A stretch of DNA of 64,000 nt from Bacillus thuringiensis (GTDB taxonomy: Bacteria > Bacillota > Bacilli > Bacillales > Bacillaceae_G), in assembly GCF_014932895.1 (NCBI RefSeq), contig NZ_JACYOF010000002.1:620001-684000 (forward strand). Direction: 5' to 3'. A program made the position numbers and the translations under genes. The notes under the pieces were generated by a model, which saw only the letters and a program-made list of their open reading frames with translations, searched no databases and was not told the DNA's origin. Each line of letters begins with the position of its first letter. Position 1 is the first letter of the stretch. Of the stretch, positions 37,803 through 45,662 are shown one piece after another.

Positions 37803-38282
37803 CTAACTCTCTTGCTTTGTGGATTTATCTTTTATCGGAATTTTCAGTTCTTGACCTTCACTCACTTCATCTTCTTGTAAATTATTATACTTTTTAATCA
37901 CTTCAATACCATTTTTATCTGAAAAATATTGCTTCGCTATACTTTTTAAAGTTTCTCCCTTTTTCACAGTATGCGTTACCACCTTCTCAGACTGTTTCTG
38001 CGACTCAGATTTAGCTGAATCAAAGAAAATTACTTCAAACGCACTTTTTGCAGCGTTATTACTATCGCCTTTCACCTGAATATATTTATCCGTATACCAT
38101 AAGATACTAATTGGCAGTAGGATGAATAGAAATGTTAAAACTCGGACGAAAATGTGATTCATTTTAAACTTTTGTTTTTTTTCTTTATTTCTACGAATTT
38201 CACTACGCGGCGGTAAACTTTCATTTTCTTCCACTCGCTCAACTTCTAATTCCTCTACAAAATCAGGAATTCGTTTCCTCAT
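37803..38282 (-). CDS. ypbE: LysM domain membrane protein YpbE
   Basis: A 159-residue protein: acidic cytoplasmic N-terminus, one membrane helix (about residues 45-62, IFVRVLTFLFILLPISILWY), and a C-terminal LysM domain (HTVKKGETLKSIAKQYF ... GQELKIPI) that would bind peptidoglycan outside. Position matches B. subtilis ypbE. The ATG at 38282 lies 6 bases after GGTGGTG; GTG codons in that site start the longer frame. Confidence 0.85.
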   Translation of the reverse strand: MRKRIPDFVEELEVERVEENESLPPRSEIRRNKEKKQKFKMNHIFVRVLTFLFILLPISILWYTDKYIQVKGDSNNAAKSAFEVIFFDSAKSESQKQSEKVVTHTVKKGETLKSIAKQYFSDKNGIEVIKKYNNLQEDEVSEGQELKIPIKDKSTKQES

Positions 38283-38304
38283 GTTGTTCACCACCACCTT
38301 CCAT

Positions 38305-38868
38305 TTATTTTCTTAATTGAAGTCCCATTATAAAATCAACAAGAAAGTGTGCAAAGATTGTTATAAACAAATTTCCTGTCCATTCAAATACATAACCAAA
38401 GACAAAACTAATAAAACAGACGAAACAAAACAAAAATGGCTTTGTTATATAACGAATATGTAACACTGCAAATACTAAACTCGCTATTACAATTCCGAAA
38501 TACGTTTGCACTACACCTCTAAATAAAAATTCTTCTGCAAAGCCAATCACGAACGTAATAACGAATAAATGCATAACTGACATTCCTTGAAACATCTTAT
38601 CGTTAATACCACCATCATCAAACCAAGACTCTGGAAACACTCGCATTGCAACATAATCTAATAACACAATACCAATCGCTAACAAACCGCCTATTATAAG
38701 TATAGGTACGGGTTCCCATTTCCACAGACCAAACACTTCTTTTGTATCTCGAAATAATATATATGCTAGTAAACAACCAATACCAATAATAATTAGCTGT
38801 GTTATATATAAATTCAGCCTTATTTCTTTCGGACTCATATCTTCAACATTATGCCTTTGAATGTTCAT
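38305..38868 (-). CDS. ypbD: CPBP family intramembrane metalloprotease YpbD
   Basis: A 187-residue membrane protein of the CAAX-protease/bacteriocin-processing (Abi) family. The motifs are EEFLFRG (catalytic Glu pair, Arg), FAVLHIRY and the last-helix IFAHFLVDFI. Its ATG overlaps the recS stop codon (TGATG), with GGAGG immediately upstream, so it depends on recS translation. Substrate unknown. Confidence 0.87.
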   Translation of the reverse strand: MNIQRHNVEDMSPKEIRLNLYITQLIIIGIGCLLAYILFRDTKEVFGLWKWEPVPILIIGGLLAIGIVLLDYVAMRVFPESWFDDGGINDKMFQGMSVMHLFVITFVIGFAEEFLFRGVVQTYFGIVIASLVFAVLHIRYITKPFLFCFVCFISFVFGYVFEWTGNLFITIFAHFLVDFIMGLQLRK

Positions 38869-40397
38869 CATTCCTCCATCTTTTCTAGGCCGAAAAGCTT
38901 TTGTAACTCTGTTTCCCAATTATAGTCGAAATCGGATTGTTGCGCTCGTCTTTTTTTATAATCTGTTTTTGTAATACTACAATAATCACAGCAATTATTT
39001 AACTCTTGCTCTTTTCTATAACCGAACTGTTGCAGTACATATTCACGTCTACATCCTTTAACTTGTATCCATGACCTCATGTTTTCTAGCTCATTATATT
39101 TATTACGTAGCCTTATTTCTACTTCGGCTATTAATCTGTTCATAATTTCATCTGACAAGCTCTCTAATATTAATTTTCGCTGCTGTATGATTCCAAGCTG
39201 TTCGAGATGATAGCGAATGAAACGCCAATATTGTTCATTAAATCTTGCTGCATTATAACAAATTTCTTCTACATCTTCTATTGATAATTCTTTCGTTTGA
39301 AACATTCTTTCTTCTAGTAAAGAAAATAAAAATTGTATTTGCGACTTACTTGGCAATTCATCCTCAATTATTGAAATCGGTAAATCGTGGTCTAACGGAC
39401 TACACAATAAAATGGCTATACTCGGTTCACCATCTCTTCCTGCTCTTCCGATTTCTTGTAAATAGGACGCTATATTATTCGGGTAGTGGAAATGAATAAT
39501 ATATCTCGTATTCGACTTATTTACTCCCATACCAAAAGCACTTGTACATATTACAAGCTGCAACTGATCATTCATAAACTGCTGTTGAATTAACATACGC
39601 TCTTCATGCTCCATACCACCATGGTAAAAAGCTACACCTGTAACGCCTTTTCCTCTTAAATATTCCGTTAAACGCTCTGTCCATGCTCTACTTGAACAAT
39701 AAATAATCCCTGGCCCTTGTAAATACATTACATGTTCCAAAAGCGCTTTTTTTTTCTCTTCTATCGTCTCTACAAATTGTACTTCCATTGCAATATTTGG
39801 ACGATCAATAGAGTATACATGCTCCTCAGCATTCTTTAAATTTAAACTCTCTGCTATATCTCGTAGTACACTTTTTGTCGCCGTAGCCGTTAACGCTAGT
39901 ACTGTAGGGGATCCGATATTCTCAATGACTACATTTAGTTTTTTATAGTCTGTTCTAAAATCATAACCCCATTGCGAAATACAATGAGCCTCATCCACAA
40001 CAAATAATGAAATATGAATTTTGTTCAATTCTCTTATTAACAATTCCGACTGCAACATCTCGGGTGAAACAAAAATAAATTTATATGAAGCTAATTTTTT
40101 CATTGCTTCTCTTTTTTCGTTTAATGTCCGAAAACTATTAAATGCTATCACTCGATTTTTCACAACATACTTTAATTGTGTCACCTGGTCTTCCATCAAA
40201 GATAATAATGGTGATACGACAAGCACTGTCCCTTCTTGCATTAAACCTGGAAGTTGATAGCACATAGATTTCCCTCTTCCAGTCGGTAGCATCGCTATAA
40301 CATCTTTTCCTTCCAATAAATCTGTAATAACCCCTTTTTGACCTGGACGAAATTCAGAATATCCAAACCACTTATACAAATATTCCTCAAGTTTCAT
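38868..40397 (-). CDS. recS: RecQ-family ATP-dependent DNA helicase RecS
   Basis: A 509-residue helicase with the RecQ core: FRPGQ (residues 16-20), Walker A LPTGRGKS (Lys43), DEAHCISQWGYDFR, LALTATAT, SAFGMGVNKSN and HEIGRAGR-like QEIGRAGRDG, then a zinc-binding region with the Cys set ending NNCCDYC. There is no C-terminal HRDC domain, as in B. subtilis RecS (YpbC). It acts in DNA repair. It overlaps ypbB by 11 bases upstream and ypbD downstream. Confidence 0.92.
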   Translation of the reverse strand: MKLEEYLYKWFGYSEFRPGQKGVITDLLEGKDVIAMLPTGRGKSMCYQLPGLMQEGTVLVVSPLLSLMEDQVTQLKYVVKNRVIAFNSFRTLNEKREAMKKLASYKFIFVSPEMLQSELLIRELNKIHISLFVVDEAHCISQWGYDFRTDYKKLNVVIENIGSPTVLALTATATKSVLRDIAESLNLKNAEEHVYSIDRPNIAMEVQFVETIEEKKKALLEHVMYLQGPGIIYCSSRAWTERLTEYLRGKGVTGVAFYHGGMEHEERMLIQQQFMNDQLQLVICTSAFGMGVNKSNTRYIIHFHYPNNIASYLQEIGRAGRDGEPSIAILLCSPLDHDLPISIIEDELPSKSQIQFLFSLLEERMFQTKELSIEDVEEICYNAARFNEQYWRFIRYHLEQLGIIQQRKLILESLSDEIMNRLIAEVEIRLRNKYNELENMRSWIQVKGCRREYVLQQFGYRKEQELNNCCDYCSITKTDYKKRRAQQSDFDYNWETELQKLFGLEKMEE

Positions 40398-41448
40398 TTA
40401 TACCCTCCATCCGCGCTAATACAAGACGGACTTCAAAATAAGAGATATCTTCTCCTACCGCTTGTTTCAACACACGCAACTTACGTGTTTGTAATGCTTC
40501 AATTACTTTTGTTACTTTTTCTATTTTTTCCTTTTCCATAAACATCTCGATAGAAAATTCTTTTTCTCGCAAAGCAATTTCAACAAAATGATCTTCTATC
40601 GTTGCAACCTTTAAATTTCTAATTGTCGCTATTTCTTCTAACGAACACCCTTGTCTCCAAAAATTATATGTTTTTTTCGTTGATAAACTAAATAATTCAG
40701 CTCTCTCATTTGGATAAGATATAATTTTAGCTAATAGTGGAAATTCATTTTCTTTATCGCGAACTTCTTGTATAAAGAAGTGAATTGTCCCCCAAAACAA
40801 AAAATACACTCGAAATATATCTTGTTTCGTAATTTCTGCTAACTGTTGCAATGTACAACCGATACGTTCATAACCCGTTAGTCGATAGGTTACAATCGTT
40901 GCTTCTATTGAATTACTTTTTTCTAAAAGATTATGTATTTCGTTCCATAACCTTCTCGCCAATTCACTTCTCCTATACGGAACTCCCGTGAGAAAATGTT
41001 TCACCCACACCATTATTTCTGTATCTTGTTGAATGGGGATAAATTTCGTATTATTCTGTTGTAAATTAGATATAGTTTGAATAATTAATGATAATCTTTT
41101 CCAAAATGTTTCACCTAATTCACCATAGTGCAAACCATGTAAATGCGTTGGAAAAGCATAAGCTTCCTCCCATTTATATAACTGCGTTTTACCTATATGT
41201 GTTAATACATATGTATTTTCATGTATTTCTTGAATAAAATCTACTTGCAACAACTTTGCAACTTCACGATCATAGTCCGTTCTATTTAACGATTTATATA
41301 TTCCGAACAAAAAAGAAATCCGGAACATATTTCCATCTTGTAACGTTTGCGAAGAACGTTTTCCTTTTAATAAATAATAAATAGAAGAAACGGTCCTTTC
41401 GCCATTCAATTGTTTTAAACAATACAATAAAGTATATTGTAGTTGCAT
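40387..41448 (-). CDS. ypbB: YpbB family helix-turn-helix protein
   Basis: A 353-residue soluble, Lys-rich helical protein. The C-terminal part (KTYNFWRQGCSLEEIATIRNLKVATIEDHFVEIAL) is the helicase-and-RNase-D-C-terminal-like HTH found at the end of RecQ helicases, so it may complete the adjacent RecS, which lacks such a region. The ATG at 41448 follows AGGTGG by 8 bases and gives the B. subtilis YpbB length; an open frame to 41613 is not supported. Confidence 0.85.
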   Translation of the reverse strand: MQLQYTLLYCLKQLNGERTVSSIYYLLKGKRSSQTLQDGNMFRISFLFGIYKSLNRTDYDREVAKLLQVDFIQEIHENTYVLTHIGKTQLYKWEEAYAFPTHLHGLHYGELGETFWKRLSLIIQTISNLQQNNTKFIPIQQDTEIMVWVKHFLTGVPYRRSELARRLWNEIHNLLEKSNSIEATIVTYRLTGYERIGCTLQQLAEITKQDIFRVYFLFWGTIHFFIQEVRDKENEFPLLAKIISYPNERAELFSLSTKKTYNFWRQGCSLEEIATIRNLKVATIEDHFVEIALREKEFSIEMFMEKEKIEKVTKVIEALQTRKLRVLKQAVGEDISYFEVRLVLARMEGINET

Positions 41449-41620
41449 TACCGCTTCCACCTTCCGATCTAACTTCATTCCTTTTTCAGCCCGATTGCAC
41501 CGATTTTTGTTACTCATTAAACTTATCATATTCGCACTATACGCTTGTATATATTCTATTGTACCAAACGAAATAACATTTACGTATTTTGAAAATCTTA
41601 TAACATAATTCAAAAATAAG

Positions 41621-41649
41621 TTGACACTCTAATTGATAAGCATTATCAT
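41621..41649 (+). promoter_or_regulatory. fer promoter overlapped by a Fur-type box
   Basis: TTGACA (41621-41626), 17-base spacer, TATCAT (41644-41649). The spacer and -10 region carry TGATAAGCATTATCA (41634-41648), matching the Bacillus Fur 7-1-7 box TGATAATNATTATCA at 14 of 15 positions with perfect dyad arms. PerR or Zur are alternatives because their boxes are similar. The site also lies between divergent fer and ypbB. Confidence 0.65.
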
Positions 41650-41675
41650 TATAATTTTGTATTGAAAAGTTTTAA

Positions 41676-41996
<321 letters not shown>

Positions 41997-42011
41997 TCTT
42001 TTATTAACTTC

Positions 42012-42048
42012 AAAAAATGCCCTTCATCAATATGAGGGGCATTTTTTG
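42012..42048 (+). terminator. Terminator of fer
   Basis: Stem AAAAAATGCCC-TCAT / ATGA-GGGCATTTTTT, symmetric enough to work in both directions. Confidence 0.88.
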
Positions 42049-42071
42049 TTTTCTATTTTCATTCTACTTAA

Positions 42072-42112
42072 CAAAAAACCATTAGTAGTTCCATACTACT
42101 AATGGTTTTATT
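42072..42112 (-). terminator. Terminator of ribU
   Basis: Stem AAACCATTAGTAGT / ACTACTAATGGTTT with a 5-base loop and T-rich tail on the minus strand, next to the ribU stop codon. Confidence 0.85.
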
Positions 42113-42697
42113 TTATATATTATGCATTTTCATTTTTGCAAACACCCATACTTTCAGGCGTGAGAATAACGCTATAAATACAATTGCTACTACAATTCCT
42201 TTAATCAAATTAAACGGTAAGATTGCCGTTACAACCGTTGTTCTTATAGCCTCACTAGACATAGCAGGTGCATTTAAAAACCAAGTGTAAGCTGGGAATA
42301 TGATGATGTAGTTTAATACACTCATAATTAGCGCCATTGTAATTGTCCCTAGCATTAGTCCTGTCGTTAAACTCTTTACAGTACGATACTTTCTAAATAA
42401 GAAAGCTGCTGGTCCAATAAATAAACACCCTGCAATAAAGTTTGCGATTTCTCCAACTGGCACTCCTGTTAAACTTCCTTGAATCCCGTAATATAAAATA
42501 TTCTTTATCCCCTCTACAATTACCCCCGCAATTGGTCCGAAAATAATTGCAGCAATTAGAGCTGGCACATCACTAAAATCAATTTTTAAAAATGGCGGAA
42601 GCCCTGGGAACGGGAAATCCAACATCATTAGTAAATATGCAATACTACTTAGCATCGCTACACTCACCATCTGCACTACACTGTTTTTTTGTTTCAT
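42113..42697 (-). CDS. ribU: Riboflavin/FMN ECF transporter S component
   Basis: A 194-residue membrane protein with about six helices, matching RibU (YpaA/FmnP), the substrate-binding unit that takes up riboflavin with the shared EcfAA'T module. FPFPGLPPFLKIDFSDVPAL is the family's hallmark stretch. The ATG at 42697 lies 8 bases after GGAG. It is preceded by an FMN riboswitch and intrinsic terminator, so it should be shut off by FMN. Confidence 0.95.
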   Translation of the reverse strand: MKQKNSVVQMVSVAMLSSIAYLLMMLDFPFPGLPPFLKIDFSDVPALIAAIIFGPIAGVIVEGIKNILYYGIQGSLTGVPVGEIANFIAGCLFIGPAAFLFRKYRTVKSLTTGLMLGTITMALIMSVLNYIIIFPAYTWFLNAPAMSSEAIRTTVVTAILPFNLIKGIVVAIVFIALFSRLKVWVFAKMKMHNI

Positions 42698-42772
42698 CCT
42701 TCTCTCTCCTTTTCCATCGATCATCTCATGGAAAGTGGAAAGGTTCTGCTATGCCTATTTTTTCATAGAACG

Positions 42773-42801
42773 AAAAAACCCTTTGTGTTTTACACAAAGG
42801 G
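42773..42801 (-). terminator. FMN-controlled attenuator in the ribU leader
   Basis: Stem CCCTTTGTGT / ACACAAAGGG with a 4-base loop followed by TTTTTTCG on the minus strand, about 60 bases after the FMN riboswitch and about 75 before the ribU start. Confidence 0.88.
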
Positions 42802-42861
42802 AGAATTTAAGGCACACCAAACAGACGTTCAAATTCATATCTTTTTTGAACGCTTGAACCT

Positions 42862-42996
42862 CCATCTTCTCCCATCCAGACTATACTGTCGGCTTTGGAA
42901 TCACACCAAATCCTGCCTTAACGGCTCGCGGGCTTAGAACGAAATCATAAATAGTTCATCACCGCCGGTCGGGATTTTCACCCTGCCCCGAAGATA
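42862..42996 (-). ncRNA. FMN riboswitch (RFN element) upstream of ribU
   Basis: All conserved RFN blocks occur in order on the minus strand: TCGGGGCAGGGTGAAAATCC, CGACCGGCGGT, AGCCCGCGAGCC, GGCAGGATTTGGTG, TTCCAAAGCCGACAGT and AGTCTGGATGGGAGAAG. FMN binding is expected to favour the downstream terminator. Confidence 0.97.
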
Positions 42997-43020
42997 GACC
43001 GATATTCTATTTTCCCCTTC

Positions 43021-43049
43021 ATTATACAACAACCTAATAACATTGTGAA
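43021..43049 (-). promoter_or_regulatory. Predicted SigA promoter of the ribU leader
   Basis: Minus-strand TTCACA (43044-43049), 17-base spacer, TATAAT (43021-43026), 25 bases upstream of the riboswitch. Confidence 0.65.
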
Positions 43050-43243
43050 CTAAAAAATTGTAACTTATTAAAAATTAGTTATTTATTTTCAGTAATCAAT
43101 TAAACCGAAAAATTTTACAATACAATCCATATTTTTTATTATTCGGTATTTCTCTTATGAATTCCCTAGTCATATATAACTAAAAGTGATAAGATGTTGA
43201 ATTGTTAAGATAAGAACATTTTCTGAGTTATGGAGGAAATGTC
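43050..43243. other. A+T-rich divergent intergenic stretch
   Basis: Between the ribU promoter and the start of the next plus-strand gene. It must hold that gene's promoter, but no convincing hexamer pair was found. No small ORF seen. Confidence 0.4.
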
Positions 43244-43930
43244 ATGAAGAAAGATAAGAGACACTCTATTCGAGAAGCAATGAAAAAAAACTTAAGAAAA
43301 GAATACTTTTACTTAAAAAAAGAATTACTTTTCTGCTGTCCAATCGATTTAGGCACATTTTCAAGCGAGACATACTATGCCGTTTTTGATGAAGATGGCA
43401 TCAGTATTTATCAGTATGATAAAAAAACAGAAAGTAAATTAAAATTGTGTGAGCGTCATCCATGGAAGAGTTGGAATAAAGTGAAGGTTGATCACTATTT
43501 GACAACTTCTCAATTTATTTTTCAAGGTGAACGAAACTGGATATTATCCCTTTTCCAAAAAGGAAAGGAAGCTCAAAAAGTTATCGAAGAGCATACATCT
43601 TTACAAACAGAAGTTGTTTCCCGCTCTTTCTTAAACAAACTTCCTGGTTTCCGTTCTAATACACCGTTGAATAAATACATCGGTAGCATTTGCTACACTG
43701 CACTTATTGCATTTTTATTAAAATGGATGATTCCATTTCAAGCACCACAAATCGCCCTGTACTCTATTTCAATTGGATGTATGCTCCTTGGCTTACTATG
43801 TCTGACAATTGGTTTAATTGAACCGACTATTGTACTGTTTCGCACAAAGGAGAAAACAAGAACAAAAGTCTTTTACTTATATAGCTACTTAGCTATTTCT
43901 GGATTTATATGTGTCTTTATTTTTTGGTAA
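43244..43930 (+). CDS. Membrane protein of unknown function
   Basis: A 228-residue protein not recognised as a named family. The N-terminal ~140 residues are soluble, basic, with alternating strands (YYAVFDEDGISIYQYD, SKLKLCERHPWKSWNKV), resembling a PH-like fold, and are followed by three membrane helices (about residues 146-162, 168-192, 208-228). GGAGG lies 7 bases before the ATG and a strong terminator follows, so it is a real monocistronic gene. Confidence 0.7.
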   Translation: MKKDKRHSIREAMKKNLRKEYFYLKKELLFCCPIDLGTFSSETYYAVFDEDGISIYQYDKKTESKLKLCERHPWKSWNKVKVDHYLTTSQFIFQGERNWILSLFQKGKEAQKVIEEHTSLQTEVVSRSFLNKLPGFRSNTPLNKYIGSICYTALIAFLLKWMIPFQAPQIALYSISIGCMLLGLLCLTIGLIEPTIVLFRTKEKTRTKVFYLYSYLAISGFICVFIFW

Positions 43931-43936
43931 AAGAGG

Positions 43937-43968
43937 CCGTCCCAAAATAAATTTTGGGACGGTTTTCT
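43937..43968 (+). terminator. Terminator after the 43244 gene
   Basis: Stem CCGTCCCAAAAT / ATTTTGGGACGG with a 2-3 base loop, followed by TTTTCT. Confidence 0.88.
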
Positions 43969-44019
43969 ATTAGGTATAGATCGCTCTTGTTATCGTATTT
44001 TGTTGTTATATCGATATTT

Positions 44020-44128
44020 CTTATCCCGCTATCTGCGGGCAGTAAGACCCCTACCTCAAAATGCAGCGAAAGCAAAGAAGTTAGGTGGGGGATGAAGAAC
44101 CCCCCCACTGATTAAAGTTTCACTTTAT
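44020..44128 (+). repeat. bcr1 repeat, copy 3, internally deleted
   Basis: 109 bp. Left end CTTAT (one mismatch to TTTAT), right end TTTAT. The 5' third and the right end match copy 5 closely, but exactly 50 bases are missing between two copies of GTGGGGGAT that are present in copy 5 (61994-62002 and 62044-62052). Confidence 0.88.
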
Positions 44129-44257
44129 CGAAACGTCGATATAATAAGAGCTATGTTCGTATATTTCAATTTGCATCGATATCATTTCATTTACTATTGC
44201 AATCTTTACCAAAAGAAAAATAAATTTATTCAAAGGTATACTTTGAGGACGGTTCCT
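44129..44257. other. Intergenic remainder before the M23 gene
   Basis: Together with the terminator and bcr1 copy 3 this completes a 327-base gene-free stretch. Nothing clear was seen apart from a short CAAAGGTATACTTTG dyad at about 44233-44247. Confidence 0.4.
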
Positions 44258-44872
44258 TTACTTAACGTATAATTGTTGATTTGGATAAATTCGCTCTTGC
44301 TGCAATCCATTTTTTTCTTTAATTTCCTTAAGTGTCATACTGAATTTCCGTGCAATACTAACTAAAGTGTCCCCTTTTTGTACGACATATAATGATGAAG
44401 ACACAACTTCATTTCTTTGTTCATTTAAAACAAGCAATGGATTCATCGCGTTCTTTTTCGCCATCGTCCATCTTCCTTGATGAAGTTCTAAATGCAAGTG
44501 TGCCCCTCGCGATTCTCCTGTGTTTCCTACTTCTCCAATTTTTTCTCCTTTTGAAATATAATCCCCTTGAACTACATATCTCTTATTTAAATGTGCATAT
44601 ACAGCCTCATATTCTCCATGTTTAATAAATACAACGTTCCCATAACTATTTGAATAATAAGACTTTGTCACCTTACCATCTTGAATAGCTGCCACAGGTG
44701 CTCCGATTGGTGCCGCTATATCAATACCGTAGTGTTTTCCATGCCTCGTCCCAAAATAATCACTTATCTGACCTTCAACAGGCCATGTCCATCGATTTTC
44801 TTCTGCGTAAACATGTAATTGAGATAAAAACAGAACAGTCAATAACATGACGCCACATTTTAACACTTTCAT
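44258..44872 (-). CDS. Secreted M23 family endopeptidase with LysM domain
   Basis: A 204-residue protein: signal peptide (CGVMLLTVLFLSQLHVYA), M23 peptidase domain with zinc ligands HYGID (HxxxD) and HLHLE (HxH), and a C-terminal LysM (YVVQKGDTLVSIARKFSM ... NQQLYVK). It should cut peptide cross-bridges in peptidoglycan. The ATG at 44872 lies 6 bases after GGAGG. Not tied to a named Bacillus gene; it resembles sporulation or cell-wall-turnover enzymes. Confidence 0.9.
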   Translation of the reverse strand: MKVLKCGVMLLTVLFLSQLHVYAEENRWTWPVEGQISDYFGTRHGKHYGIDIAAPIGAPVAAIQDGKVTKSYYSNSYGNVVFIKHGEYEAVYAHLNKRYVVQGDYISKGEKIGEVGNTGESRGAHLHLELHQGRWTMAKKNAMNPLLVLNEQRNEVVSSSLYVVQKGDTLVSIARKFSMTLKEIKEKNGLQQERIYPNQQLYVK

Positions 44873-44955
44873 ATACATCCTCCGTTTTCTAATTACCACC
44901 ATACCTTCTCTATTTTGGTATATTACAGAAAAAAGTATACAAAAAAGAAAGTGAA

Positions 44956-45537
44956 TTAATCCACTTCCTTCTCTTTCTTATCGCGAAAAACTAATGCACT
45001 GCGGTTATACTCCACATCTTTTACTTGTAATCGAACATTCACTACTCTAGCTACCGCAAACAAATAATCAGATAATCTATTTACATACTTTAGAACAACT
45101 TCATTTATTTCCACTTCTTTTTGCAATGATACTATAGAGCGCTCCGCTCTTCTTACAACAGTACGCGCAATATGAATAGTAGCTGCTCCCTCGCTACCAC
45201 CTGGTAAAATAAAGCGTTCTAATGGCGGCGCTTCTTCTATATACACATCAATCCTTCTTTCTAAGCTTTCGACCATTTCGATTGACACCTTATAAGGAAT
45301 TTTTTGTTCTACTATTGCCAAGTCTCCTCCGCAATCAAATAGTTCATGTTGAATAGTTTCAAGTTCATTGTAAATATCTTCAAAAGATTGATTTTGTAGC
45401 TTAGTCATCGCATATCCAATATGGGAATTCGCTTCATCTATCGTGCCATATGCTTCTACACGAATATCATCTTTATCTAGCCTACCACCTATCACACTTG
45501 TTTTTCCTTTATCTCCTGTTTTTGTGTATAATTTCAT
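44956..45537 (-). CDS. pduO: PduO-type cob(I)alamin adenosyltransferase
   Basis: A 193-residue enzyme transferring the adenosyl group of ATP to cobalamin. TKTGDKGKTSVIGG at the start binds ATP; VEAYGTIDEANSHIGYA, LPGGSEGAATIHIARTVVRRAER and YVNRLSDYLFAVAR complete the signature. Homologue of B. subtilis YvqK. Start ATG follows AGGTGCTGTAAAGAG. A weak hairpin overlaps its stop codon. No other cobalamin gene is adjacent. Confidence 0.94.
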   Translation of the reverse strand: MKLYTKTGDKGKTSVIGGRLDKDDIRVEAYGTIDEANSHIGYAMTKLQNQSFEDIYNELETIQHELFDCGGDLAIVEQKIPYKVSIEMVESLERRIDVYIEEAPPLERFILPGGSEGAATIHIARTVVRRAERSIVSLQKEVEINEVVLKYVNRLSDYLFAVARVVNVRLQVKDVEYNRSALVFRDKKEKEVD

Positions 45538-45662
45538 CTCTTTACAGCACCTTTCTTTTTAATTCGACTTAAAAAGAAAAAAGCTCTACTATTATTTATT
45601 TGATTTTACAACAAAATAAAAACAGTAGAACTTTATTCATTATCAACTTAAAAAACATATAT

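Noticed and set aside
43917..44108. 63-codon minus-strand frame across the terminator and bcr1 copy 3
   Set aside because: Composed of a terminator and repeat sequence, so not a gene.
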